Assembly (NCBI GenBank): GCA_036897485.1
Contig: JAYMTF010000212.1
Location: 1 to 45,023, forward strand
Source: Pelargonium nanum
Taxonomy: Eukaryota; Streptophyta; Magnoliopsida; Geraniales; Geraniaceae
Direction of reading: 5' to 3'
DNA length: 45,023 nucleotides
The position numbers were made by a program, and so were the translations under genes. Under the pieces are notes generated by a model, which searched no databases, had not been told where the DNA came from, and worked only from the letters and a program-made list of their open reading frames with translations. Positions 1-11,013 of this stretch are shown here, one piece after another; the first letter of the stretch is position 1; the number at the start of each line of letters is the position of its first letter.

Positions 1-407
1 CTCAACACCGGCTGGCAGGACAGGCTGCATTCAGCCAACATCCACCACAAAATCATGATAAGCTCCTAAAATTTAACTAGGAGCAACAATTCAGCTCTAT
101 AAAAGTTGAAAATACAGAATCAAATACCCAAAAGCTAAATGCAGATGGATTTGAACTACAAGCAGACATGAATTACAATTTCTTAAACTCATCCAAATCA
201 AAATTTCAATAAAAGTGAAAAAGGAAAGAGTTGGTTACAGTTGGGAGCTGAGGAGGCGGAGGAGGATAGAGAGAGTGATTGGAAGGAGGGTACTGATCCA
301 GCAGAGAAGGCAAGTACAAGATCCCTGTTCCATGGAACCCTTTTTCTCCGTCTAGGGTTCGAATCTCTGGACCGATCCCGCAAACCACAAAATACTCAAA
401 GACCCGA

Positions 408-420
408 CCCATTTATATAC
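408..420 (-). promoter_or_regulatory. candidate TATA box of a leftward gene
   Basis: The minus strand reads GTATATAAATGGG, a good plant TATA context. About 30-40 bases downstream begins a pyrimidine-rich leader containing GAACCCTAGACGG and, further on, CAATCACTCTCTCTATCCTC, typical of plant 5' UTRs. If used, it would start a transcript running out of the left end of the window. There is no recognisable coding start to confirm it, and a TATA match alone is weak evidence. Confidence 0.3.
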
Positions 421-954
421 ACAAAATCAATGAAATGATACGACAACAGTTGTTGGTGGTGGTGGTGGCGCACAGATCTGCCACTCAGGTCCGTGCCGTC
501 GAGATGCTAGGTCTTGTTCTCGTCTCGTCTCCGTTGGTGGCTCCAATTGCTGCAGTTTTGTTGTGAATGAAGGGGACTAGGCATTTTGGTGGGTCTCGAA
601 TCCAAATTCAGCAGCATTGGTTGAAGTCGCCATGGATGTTGCCATTTCTGTTCGTGAAAGGCGGGATGGGACGGGACTGGACTGGACTCTCTCTGGACCA
701 GAGATTGGATGAAGAAGACTATGGGATGACCAATTCCATGAACGGCAATTTGAGTTTCGAGTCGGGGTTTTTCAGATTTGGTTTGAAAATGTCTAATCCG
801 AACTCGTTCCAAAACGAGTTATGAGCTACAAAATACAACTTGAGTGAGTATTTGACGCAGTGTCAATGTAAATCACTTTTACCACATCAGTGCATCATAT
901 TGTGTCATCTCATTAGTGGAAATATAAATTTTAATGAGGGTTTTTTTGATAAAT

Positions 955-1110
955 AAATTTTACTAATATATTTTTTTTACTGGAAATGATAAATATTTCA
1001 TTAAGCGTAAACGCACGAAAGGAATACAATACGAGTAAATCCAAATAACCTAATCAAAGTGCCAAAACTAAATAAACAAACTGAATTTTAAACAGAACCT
1101 AATAATAAAA
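955..1110 (-). mobile_element. possible LINE 3' tail
   Basis: On the minus strand the sequence reads TTGTATTCCTTTCGTGCGTT, then TTAATGAAATATTTATC, and ends in an A-rich run (AGTAAAAAAAA) near 970. This resembles the T-rich, AATGAAAT-containing 3' ends of plant L1-like LINEs. There is no coding remnant and no target-site duplication that I could define, so the call is tentative. Confidence 0.3.
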
Positions 1111-1297
1111 GAAGACCTACTCCCGAGAATACTAAAACAACTTCCATCACTATCGGGACCTATACGGACAGATACCGATAAATAATCAAATCGAGTGCAC
1201 TGGTATAAACCCCCCCCCCCCCCAAATGTGCATAAGACCAAAAAAGAATCTATTCAAAAAAGAATTTATTTCCTTCTAGAAACTTTAAGACCATTAC

Positions 1298-3061
1298 CTG
1301 CCCCTGTGCTCTGTAGTCATCATATGGTCGGACCAAATTATCACCGCTAATAACACGAGGCAGCCTCCGGCGGAGGAGTTGTTCATCTGAGGTTATTGCA
1401 GCTGCTATCTTCATCCTAACAGCATTGGCACCTTCAGTTGTTTTTGACAAAAGATCTAGAACACCACTCACAGGTTGTGCAGCTGCACCTATTATTCCTT
1501 TTCCAACACCCTGAACAAAACCTTCAACACCAGAACTTTTTGCACCTTCAAGAGGTTTTGTCAATATGCCAGTGACTCCTCTGAATAATCCTTTTGCCAG
1601 TGCCCCTCCCCCACCTCTAATAACATCACCAAAGTCTTCTACACCCTTGTTTTCCTACAATATAGTGAAGAAAAAAAACATGAACATCCCAGCACATGAC
1701 AAAAATGTATAAATCAAGAATAGTAATGATTTGCAATCCATGAAAATTACAATGAAATTTTGAGAATTTTAACGATCACAGGGAACGTTTAGTCTATTAC
1801 ATAAAAAAAGAGGCAAGGTCAGGATTGGTAGGAATTAGTATAATAAAATTTACACAGCTAAAATTTGCTACTGTGGTGAAACTAAAGTATCTTAATCCTT
1901 CAGGTGACTACACGGTGCTTCTCCAATGATTTACCGTAGCACCAATAAAAAATAAATCTACAAATTAAAGCCTAACTATTCCGATTTTCAAACAATATCT
2001 AGATTCAAGCCACGTCATTGTTATGGTAAGCAGTAATTGGTTTCAAAATTTTAACTGCTCAGAGGCTCAACTCACAGAAATGCATGCAAATGACTTCACA
2101 AGATGAAAATATAACAGCAAACCTGTCTTTGCCGACTTTGAATGAACTTCTTATCCATTGATAAGGCAGCCACACCTTTACTCATATGTCCTAGTGCACT
2201 GCTGGCATTACCCAGTATATCAACACCAGACAGCAGTTGAAGAGGTTGGCCTAACAAATCCTTTTGAACGTTTGATATAGCGTTAATAATCATAGAACTC
2301 TGCCTCATGCACACACTTTCATGAAATCTTTGGTTTATTCTGATCTGTCAATCAAACACCAATGTGACAAATTCAATCAGATTCCATACCTATATTAATT
2401 GTAATTCTAAAAAATGAATGACAGCTTGAGTAGATATAGTTTCAATACTTGAGGTACATCCGACATAACAAAATCTTTTGCCTCGCCGTTTACAAGAGTT
2501 GAGACAAACCAGATTTTTTATTAATTTTTTTTATACATGATAAATTAAATGAAATTAAGTTTCTAAATGTATTACAATTAGAAATAACATATAAATAAAA
2601 GATGGATCAGTATCACTAGCTATTACGCCAAAATGCTTGATTATATAATCACAAACACTAAGTGTGCCTCTTCGACTGTTGGAATTTATCATTCATTTTT
2701 GTTATTGTGTTAATTTTATTTTATTTTATAATCTAAAATAGGACATGTTTGTCCCTGCCGGCGTGCCCCACGCCTGACATGGTGTTCCTCAGGACACACT
2801 CTATTTTTGACGAATCTGTGCCTATTAGATGAAAACAATCTTGTTTCCAAGTAGGCTGATCAATAACTTATGTGTGACAAATACTCATAAAACATATCCA
2901 AGCAAAGCATAGGGAATTTAACTATAAAACTTACTGGCATATTTTCAGTGTTTCCTAACGCAGTCATCAAGGATAACCAAAACCCAAGAACACCCCTTGG
3001 CCGCTGGCTCGGGGACATAGCCATTGATACTTTGCACCGAACTTCTGAGATATTTAGAACT
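1298..3061 (-). CDS. VPS13 exons 52-54: C-terminal ATG2_C-like helices, end cut (residues 3730-3965)
   Basis: Exons: 2935-3061, 2123-2344, 1298-1654. Exon 52: CKVSMAMSPSQRPRGVLGFW. Exon 53: DLLGQPLQLLSGVDILGNAS. Exon 54: VEDFGDVIRGGGGALAKGLF, GVEGFVQGVGKGIIGAAAQP and VSGVLDLLSKTTEGANAVR, then RRRLPRVISGD and DDYRAQGQ. The Gly/Ala-rich amphipathic helices form the ATG2_C-like segment, which in other VPS13 proteins docks on lipid droplets, mitochondria or scramblases. Exon 54 ends at CAG|GTAATG (1298/1297). In the family the next exon encodes a PH-like domain starting with G-x-F-F-G-x-V-D, and nothing like it is present between 1 and 1297. Retention of this intron would add 15 residues and a stop (to about 1250). 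Confidence 0.94.
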
Positions 3062-6000
3062 CTGTATTGAGGAACAAAATAATTACATTAAGTTTATGAA
3101 AAAAATGCAAAGAGAAAGATGACTAAGAAGTCTGGTTTGAAGTACTTTGCATACCCAATTTCAATAATCGGATCCACTGAAACAGCAGTTGTTTGAGTAT
3201 TAGATAATCTACTCAGATTGACTTGTCGAACCATCTCATGAAGGCGCCAAATAATAGGTTCTTGAATGTTTATCAAGAAGGCAGAATTTTCAGGTCCCTG
3301 ATTCAATCAAAACAGATACAATCAATATAAAGTAATCAAACCTTCAAATAGATCCTCAGAACTACACACTTACATGGAAACCAACATAAGGATACACATA
3401 TAAGTCTAAGGACCCATTTGATTGCATTGTCATGGAAAATTTCAAGATGTTATCATTCTCCCCCCCAGCTCTCTGTGGCCTGAAGAGAACTGGCATAGGA
3501 GTTAGTGGCAACTGGTTATCCACTTGTATCCCGTGCATTCTTACTTTGAACCTAAGACACAAAACAGCATAGAATTGTTGGACAATCAGAAAGTATAATA
3601 GAAAACTCAAAGGCCAGAGCAATGAGCAAAGGACCTAGGTAATGAAAATGAAGCAAAAAAGAAAAAGAAAAAAAAAACAGAAAAAAGGCATAATCAGATG
3701 CAAATGAAGCTTTACATCTATCTTATCTTATTTTTCATTTGTATCTACATAGCAAGCAACCAAGTAGTTGATTTGCATCTACATGAACTACTGACTAGGG
3801 ACTAAAACAAGTAATTCCTTAAACCATAGAGTTAACTGACAACAAACCTACCGACTAATTCCAGAGCCCAAACCAGTTGAATAAGCTACCAGAAGATTCT
3901 GCACTGATAGGTATAGTATCTCCTCAGGTGTATGGTCAATAACGGATATTCCAAGCTCAGCAAATTCAACAATGACGTGAAACTCACAATCCGAGACTGA
4001 TACAGATTCTTGTTGAAAATCATTTAGAGAAAGCTGTGACAGAGATGCTGAAGACTCAATTTCAGGTATCCAGTCACTGATCTTAACAACATTAATTTTC
4101 TCCTCTTTTACAATAGTTACACGTAGAGCTTTAGTAGAACTGCCTGCAACAGGGATGGGCTCGTGGTCGAATATCTCATCAATATTATATTCTTTTGATT
4201 TTGAAGGATCACTTCTATCTACCAGGACTTCCAATAACCGCCCCCTACCAAGATCTTCCCAATAAAAAGATGCAGTTGCATTAGGAAGAAGTTGTTGCCA
4301 CAAATCACCGATACCATTTGCTTGCCGGAAATGAATAGGTAAATACATTGACCGGTTTTCAATCCTGCTCAATGATTTATACATTAAAACTAAAGAAAAA
4401 ATAGTTGGGAACATGAAGGATATAATAAGCATGACAAGAAAGAACAAAAAGTATTGTTGAAACCCTATAGAATTCTGGCATCCCAGGGTTTGTTAATGCA
4501 TTTTCAACATAAGAGAAAACAGTAAATAAAAGAAAGGAAAGCAATATTAACATTTTTTATATATTAATTTCCTTTAGAACTTATTTTCAGTTTCCAATAT
4601 TATTAATTTTTATTTAGTATTAGACATATGTAGAGAACCAACTGAACTAAAAGTTTAAACTGATAGTTGAAGGCCCAGTTAAATTTTTATATTCTAGAAC
4701 GCCCCCCTCACGTGCAGGCCCATATTAACTTTGCACTTGGCCCATGCACAGGTCCACTTCTTGCCTAGTGCTGGAATTTAATACGAGTGGCGGCAAGATT
4801 CATACTCGGGACCTTTAGGTCACCAAGGCTCAGATACCAAAATAGAACTTTAGTGGAATTTTTTTATTTATTATAAATAGATTTTCATGTTTAATCTATT
4901 TTTATCAAAGCTCTTCAGGGAAGTTCAATGAAACCTGTAAGGACTTGATGAAGAATTTGGACGGATAATAACTTCAAAGCTTGAGCTTTTTGTTCCAGAT
5001 CTTACAGCCACCCTTAATTGCATTTGATCAGTTCCAAATTCTTTCTTTAAGGAAATGCGCATCACTCCTTCATTAGAAACACTGAATGGTGTACTCCATT
5101 TGTATCCTTGCACCCGCAACTTACACAAAACAATAGCTTGTCCAATAAGTGAACAGAATACATATACTGATATAACACAAAATTACTCATAAATAATAGC
5201 AAATATATTCAGCTAATCAAAAGAAAGATAAAAATTTTAATACCATTAACAGTTCAGCTTTGGCATAAGAGTGCCATGCTATGAGTTTTGGATGATCAGT
5301 GGGATGAATCCATTCCATCAAATGAGTATCACACTGCTGCAGGCAGATACTGCAACCAGCCCTGTTAATGAACAAGGTATGTGGCTGAAAATGTACAACC
5401 TAAAGACATCCAAGAGTTAGAGACAACTTACAATTGAAATTCAATACAATATATTATTTCAAAGGAAATGAAAATCATATCCAGTAGTCTTTCAGCAGCT
5501 GGATTCTAATTCTCATTGTTACAATATATCATAGGGAGCATACAGTAACTTCAGTATCTCTCTTTTTTAGGTAGGTTCATATATCTTGGGATTAGTGTTA
5601 TAGGTCTTTGCTGACATTGATAGGATAGTTGAACTCCATAGAAAACCACTGAAAAGTTTCTGTAGATTCCTTTCTAAATGTAGTTTCGCATAAAGATTCA
5701 ACTTGTCATAAGTAACTAAGCACAGGGAGTTTAGCACACGCGTTACACAACAGTTCTGTCACTTTCAACTTGGTCAAAGATGAGGACTGGGTTTGCTACC
5801 ATGTTATAGGATAATTGGATAGATATCTTTGGAAAAATTTAGCTTACATTGTTCCCAATTTAAAAATATAAAAAAAACTCAGCAATGGATATGCATCGAT
5901 AACAGATTTCAACCTTTGTTCTATCAGAAGTCATGTTCAGTTGCGCTGAAAGCTTGTAATATGATCCATCTGAACTAAAAGCCTGCACATCAACCCGTTG

Positions 6001-8917
6001 CTGTATGGAAATACAATTGTCAATAAGCAACCAATTCATAACAAAGATACCACACTATCAATAACAAATCAAACGCTTTTACCAAATAACCAAGAGAGTG
6101 AGAAGAAGAAGAAGAAGATGGAGGAGCGAAAATAACACAAGTCACCTTTTTATCCAGCTCAAGAAGGGAAATCCCAGGACCATAAGTGTCAGAATAACGA
6201 ATGGCAACAGCAATGCCCAATCGTGGAGACAGATATGTATCTTTCTGATTAGGAAACATTGGAACCCCACTGCGACCAACAAAATCTTGTGGAGAAAGCA
6301 TGCTAGGTATTGGGCTAGTGTCATCAATATGTTCAAATACTTGACTGTTTCTCCTTGAGCTATAAGACCTTCTTTCCATTGAGATTGAAGGATTTTTGAA
6401 AGAAAACTTTGCAGACTTCATCGCTCTTGATAGAGAAGGTGCAGCCGATCTTGATAGAGCACGTGAAGGAAATCTTGATAAAGAAGGTGAAGCTGATAGT
6501 GAAGGTGAAGCTGATAGAGAAGGTGAAGATAATAGAGAAGGGGGATCTGCATTCACATTTTCTGAAGGTTCAATTTCCACCAGTCGATATGCTAAAGATA
6601 AAGACGAATCGTTAACAATCCAATATGGCACGAAAAATCTTATGGTTTTGGGTGCAGCACTGCTTCCTCCAAAGTCACGTTCAATGCTAACTCGCAATCT
6701 CCTGCATATGGGACAATTGTCAAGATTGTAATTAAATATCATCACCTAAAAAGCTTATCATAATTAACAACTATGGAAAATAACAAGATAATTACAATTT
6801 CAGACAACACAGGAGAACATTAGTCATTGTAAACTGAATGTGCAAAGCAACAATGGACATGTTTAAAAACAGTAAGCAGGGTGTATAACAAAAAAATCCA
6901 AACAAACAGCTGCCATATTCATGTTGATACTATGGGGTTGGCAGAACAGCTGCAGTCTGTAAACTGTATCACTTAGGCTGAAAAGAAAACAGGATAAAAA
7001 TGAGCAGTCTTTTTGTTAATTTATAGCTTCTTATATTCCTTTACCGAGAGTGAGAGATGTCATACATGAAACAAGATTCCTAAATGGGCTGGACATGGAA
7101 ACATTGAACACAACCAATGTCATAAAAAATTATTTCATCTAAGCAATCAAACATACAAGTCATATGGATCATGCTGCATCAAAAATAGTTTATTTAGAAC
7201 ACTGTTAGTGTTTTCTATTAAATTTTTTAATGATTTCTTGCAAGCTTGATGGGCTGTTTGTTTTCTGCTTGAAAAATGGTTGCTGCTAGTCATTTTTAGT
7301 CATCAAGAATAGCATCCTCCTGGTTTGTTGGTCATGAGGATTGTTTTTGGGTTTCCCTCCACTGAGTGAGTGTAAATGTATAATGGCTGTGTTGGCTCCG
7401 TGACATGGCAACATTTTTGCAGGTTGAGATCTTGTTTGGTTCCTGGTCTTCATTGAATGCAAAGTTTTTGCACAAAAAAATTAATAAAACTCCCAGTTTG
7501 TGAAATTCTATCTGTTTGAAAGTGAAGCAGATTTCTCCAAGATATTGTGCAAAGCTACAATACTCAAACAAATGACAACATATTGAATAACCATACAATT
7601 TTATAATGAAATCGCTAATAAACAATTGTCTCATATATATATATATATATGAGAATAAGGAATCTAGGCCAATTAATTTTTGGCTTAGCCTAGCCAAACC
7701 AATGAGGCGATGACACATTATTAAATTTCATCCATACCTACCCAAGTGAATTGGTGGGAGCGGAGCGACCCGCCCGGATCCAAGATTTTTAATAAGGTGT
7801 CATCACCTCATTAATGACTTAGCCTAAGCCAAAAATAATTTGGCTTAGAATCCTCAATCCCTATATATATATATATATATATGTAGAGTTTTTTTAAGAA
7901 TCCCATGATTTATAGGATTTGTTGATGCATGCCTTAACTAGAATAGCCTAATTAACTTCATAGATTAAACCATACCATATGTTTATTCCTTTTAGTTAGC
8001 TCTTGTAATGACCTAATTACCTAAATAAAGGGCTTCTCTTCTACTGTCAAAACAAATCAATATTACTTATAATATTGAAAGTTTCTCAATAGTCATCTAC
8101 AGCCAAACGCCATTGGGATCTCACTTTTCAACAATTTTCATATTCTCTTATGGCATAAAAATGTTGGCATATCTTCACTTGGAAAAACCCAATGTCTTGT
8201 CCTATTGGTGCCCTAACCATCAGCATTGTCAAGGTCTTGTTCAATCTAGATCACACGTTTACATTAGTCTTTTAAAATCCAACGTAGTATGATGGTTAGA
8301 AAGCTACCATAAACCGAACCAAGTAAAGCTTAAAATTGTCGCGGCCGACTTGGCTCAACACTTTTGAACTCGTCAAATTCGGTTCGAGCTCGACTAGCTG
8401 ATAATTTATTTGAAATTAAAATTATTAGCTCATACGAGTATAAATAATTACTTTTTTTAGTTCTTTTTCATAAACTCAAATGTCTATTCAGTGACAGCAT
8501 GAGTTTGATGGAGTTGTTGAGATATTTACATGGGATTCATTGATGTATGCCTTAATCAAAATTACTTAATTCTCTAAATAACCCATTACCTAGGCCTATT
8601 TCCTTTTAGATTATTAGTCAACTCTTGTAATGCATTAATGCTATCTAGCGAACAGAGTAGATGTGTAAGATGAGCTTTTCATTGGATAATTAAAGAAAAA
8701 TAGAAATCGAACGGCCCGCAGCTACTTTAAGCTGCAGTTTATCAAAAGACATCAACATACGTACCACTTCCTAATTATATAGATCCATTTTTTAATAAAA
8801 GGACCCATAAAATTGGCATTTCAAAGCATTTATAAAAGCTAAGATACATATCATATTTGAAGAAAAGAATTCCGTATGCTTTCATAGTTCTCAAAACAAG
8901 CAAGTTCTGCACAACCA

Positions 8918-8949
<32 letters not shown>

Positions 8950-10979
8950 CCTTTTACTTTGCTGGTGGACCATCCAGAACGATGAGACACGGTCAACTGT
9001 GGAAAGATCTAAAACAAGAAGAGGGTCCTGCAGAAAAAAAGTAACACTCATGATAGAACATACCACAAACAGTGATTTGAAAGTTAAGAGAGTATGTACA
9101 TACTCATAAAATTACCTTCTCCAAATCCCAACCCCCCTGAACAAACAATGTAAGATAAATTGGCTTCTCAAGATCTGCTGAATATGCATGCACACTCCCG
9201 CGTGACGAGATTACACCACGCTGTCGCTCAATGCTATTACCTTCTTTTGTTTTTTCCCAGATTGCGAACTCTGCTGGACAAGGAAGTCGATTTTCCAACT
9301 TCAAAGGAGAGTTGATGGATATTTTCCAATCATATACAGGTGTATTTAGTTCTGTATGAAGAACAGATGCATCTGTGCCAACACTAAGCCAAAACTGTTT
9401 GCTTGCATCACTAGGGCAAGACATAAGTATATCCTTCTTCTCTAGCTGATTCAATTTAAATGTAAAATTAGATGTCTTGTTCCCTTGTTTCGGGGGATTT
9501 TGTCGTGTGAGCGGAACTTGATCCACAAATGGTTGGTCCTTCCCAAATGTGTAGTAACCAACAGCAACTCCACGACCCCAATAATATGGAGGATTAGGAT
9601 AATCAACACTAGGACGAACTTGTAAACACTGGTCAGAATCCGTGAATGTACTTTTCCATGGTAAAACAGCAGAACATCCAGGATCTACAGCAATGTAATC
9701 ATTCTTAGATCCATCAATGCATTTCTCAGATAATTGTTGCCTTGTACGAGTCCAACGCCTTCGGCGCACACCATCAACAGCTGATTTTGACAGTGACTTT
9801 GAAGAAGTTGGAGGCCATTTCAAACTTTGAAAATCAGACCCATAAGCCCAGCCATCTTCATCAAGAAACTGAGATTTATCAACAGTCCATGTTGATGTCC
9901 ATTGCCATCCAGGGGGCAGAGGAGGTTCAAAAAAATCCTTCAAAATGAAGAAAGAAGAAAATGAACAAACAATGTTAACTGAATAACTGTACGAATGAAA
10001 AAACGAAATAAAGAGCATAGGAAGCGTATCACATAGTCTACTAGTACATAAGAATAGAATAGAAGTCATAATAATGCTTTGCATTACTAGCAGAAACACA
10101 CCTTAGATGAATATGAAAAGTCTCTGGTGCTCCAGGGCCCGGGATCATTAATACGGAGGCCAGACCACTTGTTGGCCCGACCAGAAGGTGCATAGCGCTG
10201 GTTTTCAAAGATCTCTTCCTCTACTATATTACGTCCACTTGTTCCCAAAGAAGAATCATGAGTATTAACTGAAGACATGTGACATATTGAAATATCCATT
10301 TTAACATCACAATCATTTACAATAGTCACAAGACCCCTAATAATTGCATGCTTCTTGCCATTTTTCATGACAACTTCAATTGCAATAAAATTATCCTGTA
10401 ATGTTTTGGGGACCACTGACAATGGAAGTACTGATCGAATACTCTCCCACGCACCCTCTGGGCCAAGCCCCACCCAAAATCCTACATCTCTGTCAAAAAC
10501 ATCCTCGTATTCTGAATCTCTTTTAATATTTGCAGCTGATTTCCTCTCAAAACAAGAAGTAGAGACCATTACATGTCCATAATCTACATACTCAGCATCA
10601 TTTCGCTGTCCCTGTACAGAAGTGTAATACATATACAAGGAGTTATTAAAATCATCAACAGTGAAGATGCTTTTTCACTGCATGATATATAGATATAAAT
10701 CAAGAGAAACAAATTAACCAACCTTTTTCCTTAATGAATATGATACAATATTCTGATTGTCATGTGGTTGTTGAAACATCCGCACTGAAGACATCTTCTT
10801 CAACATATTTGCACCATGTCCAACAGAAAACGAGAATGCACCGACAACATCACCTATATTGGTAAATTAGAAACTCTATGAATAAAGCAACCATATCTAT
10901 CAGTTATTTTTGTTTTTGGAAAACATTGTTTGCCTTCAGAAGTTGAATCACATAATATAACGAATATTTATATACATAG

Positions 10980-11013
<34 letters not shown>

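Larger units (their letters stand above)
1..1297. other. left flank: terminal VPS13 intron or start of a neighbouring locus
   Basis: No VPS13 exon is recognisable here in any frame, although one or two terminal exons are expected. Positions 240-800 are visibly G+C-richer than the introns. They contain open but unrecognised short frames on both strands (for example plus 567-824, minus 507-812), none resembling a known family. On the minus strand a TATA-like motif (408-420) precedes an AACCCTAG-type sequence and a CT-rich leader, as in plant 5' UTRs. A run of 15 C lies at about 1209-1223. The segment could be the promoter and leader of the next gene to the left, or captured sequence inside a long last intron of VPS13. 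Confidence 0.5.
6702..8950 (-). other. VPS13 intron 44 (2.2 kb)
   Basis: This long intron contains a MITE (7650-7862), a pair of diverged direct repeats (7915-8020 and 8533-8640) and a short G+C-rich fragment with TTCGGTTCGAGCTCGACTAGC (about 8380-8400), which resembles ends of dispersed DNA-transposon repeats. At its 5' border lies a TG/AG microsatellite. The stretch 6702-7600 shows nothing recognisable. Confidence 0.7.

Noticed and set aside
241-438. Plus-strand frame starting MGAEEAEEDRESDW
   Set aside because: Compositional: it is the complement of a CT-rich leader-like stretch, has no homology, and the opposite strand has better promoter features.
567-824. Open frames on both strands in the G+C-richer left flank
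   Set aside because: Short, overlapping each other in antisense, with no recognisable domain. Kept only as part of the left-flank description.
1250-1297. Continuation of exon 54 as VMVLKFLEG.. to a stop
   Set aside because: The CAG|GTAATG donor and the family's known continuation show this is intron. Listed only as the result of intron retention.
6396-6731. Plus-strand open frame of 111 residues, rich in Glu, Gly and Asp (GEADREGED-type)
   Set aside because: It is the antisense of VPS13 exon 45. The charged repeat is the complement of the Ser-rich tandem repeat, and no promoter or homology supports it.
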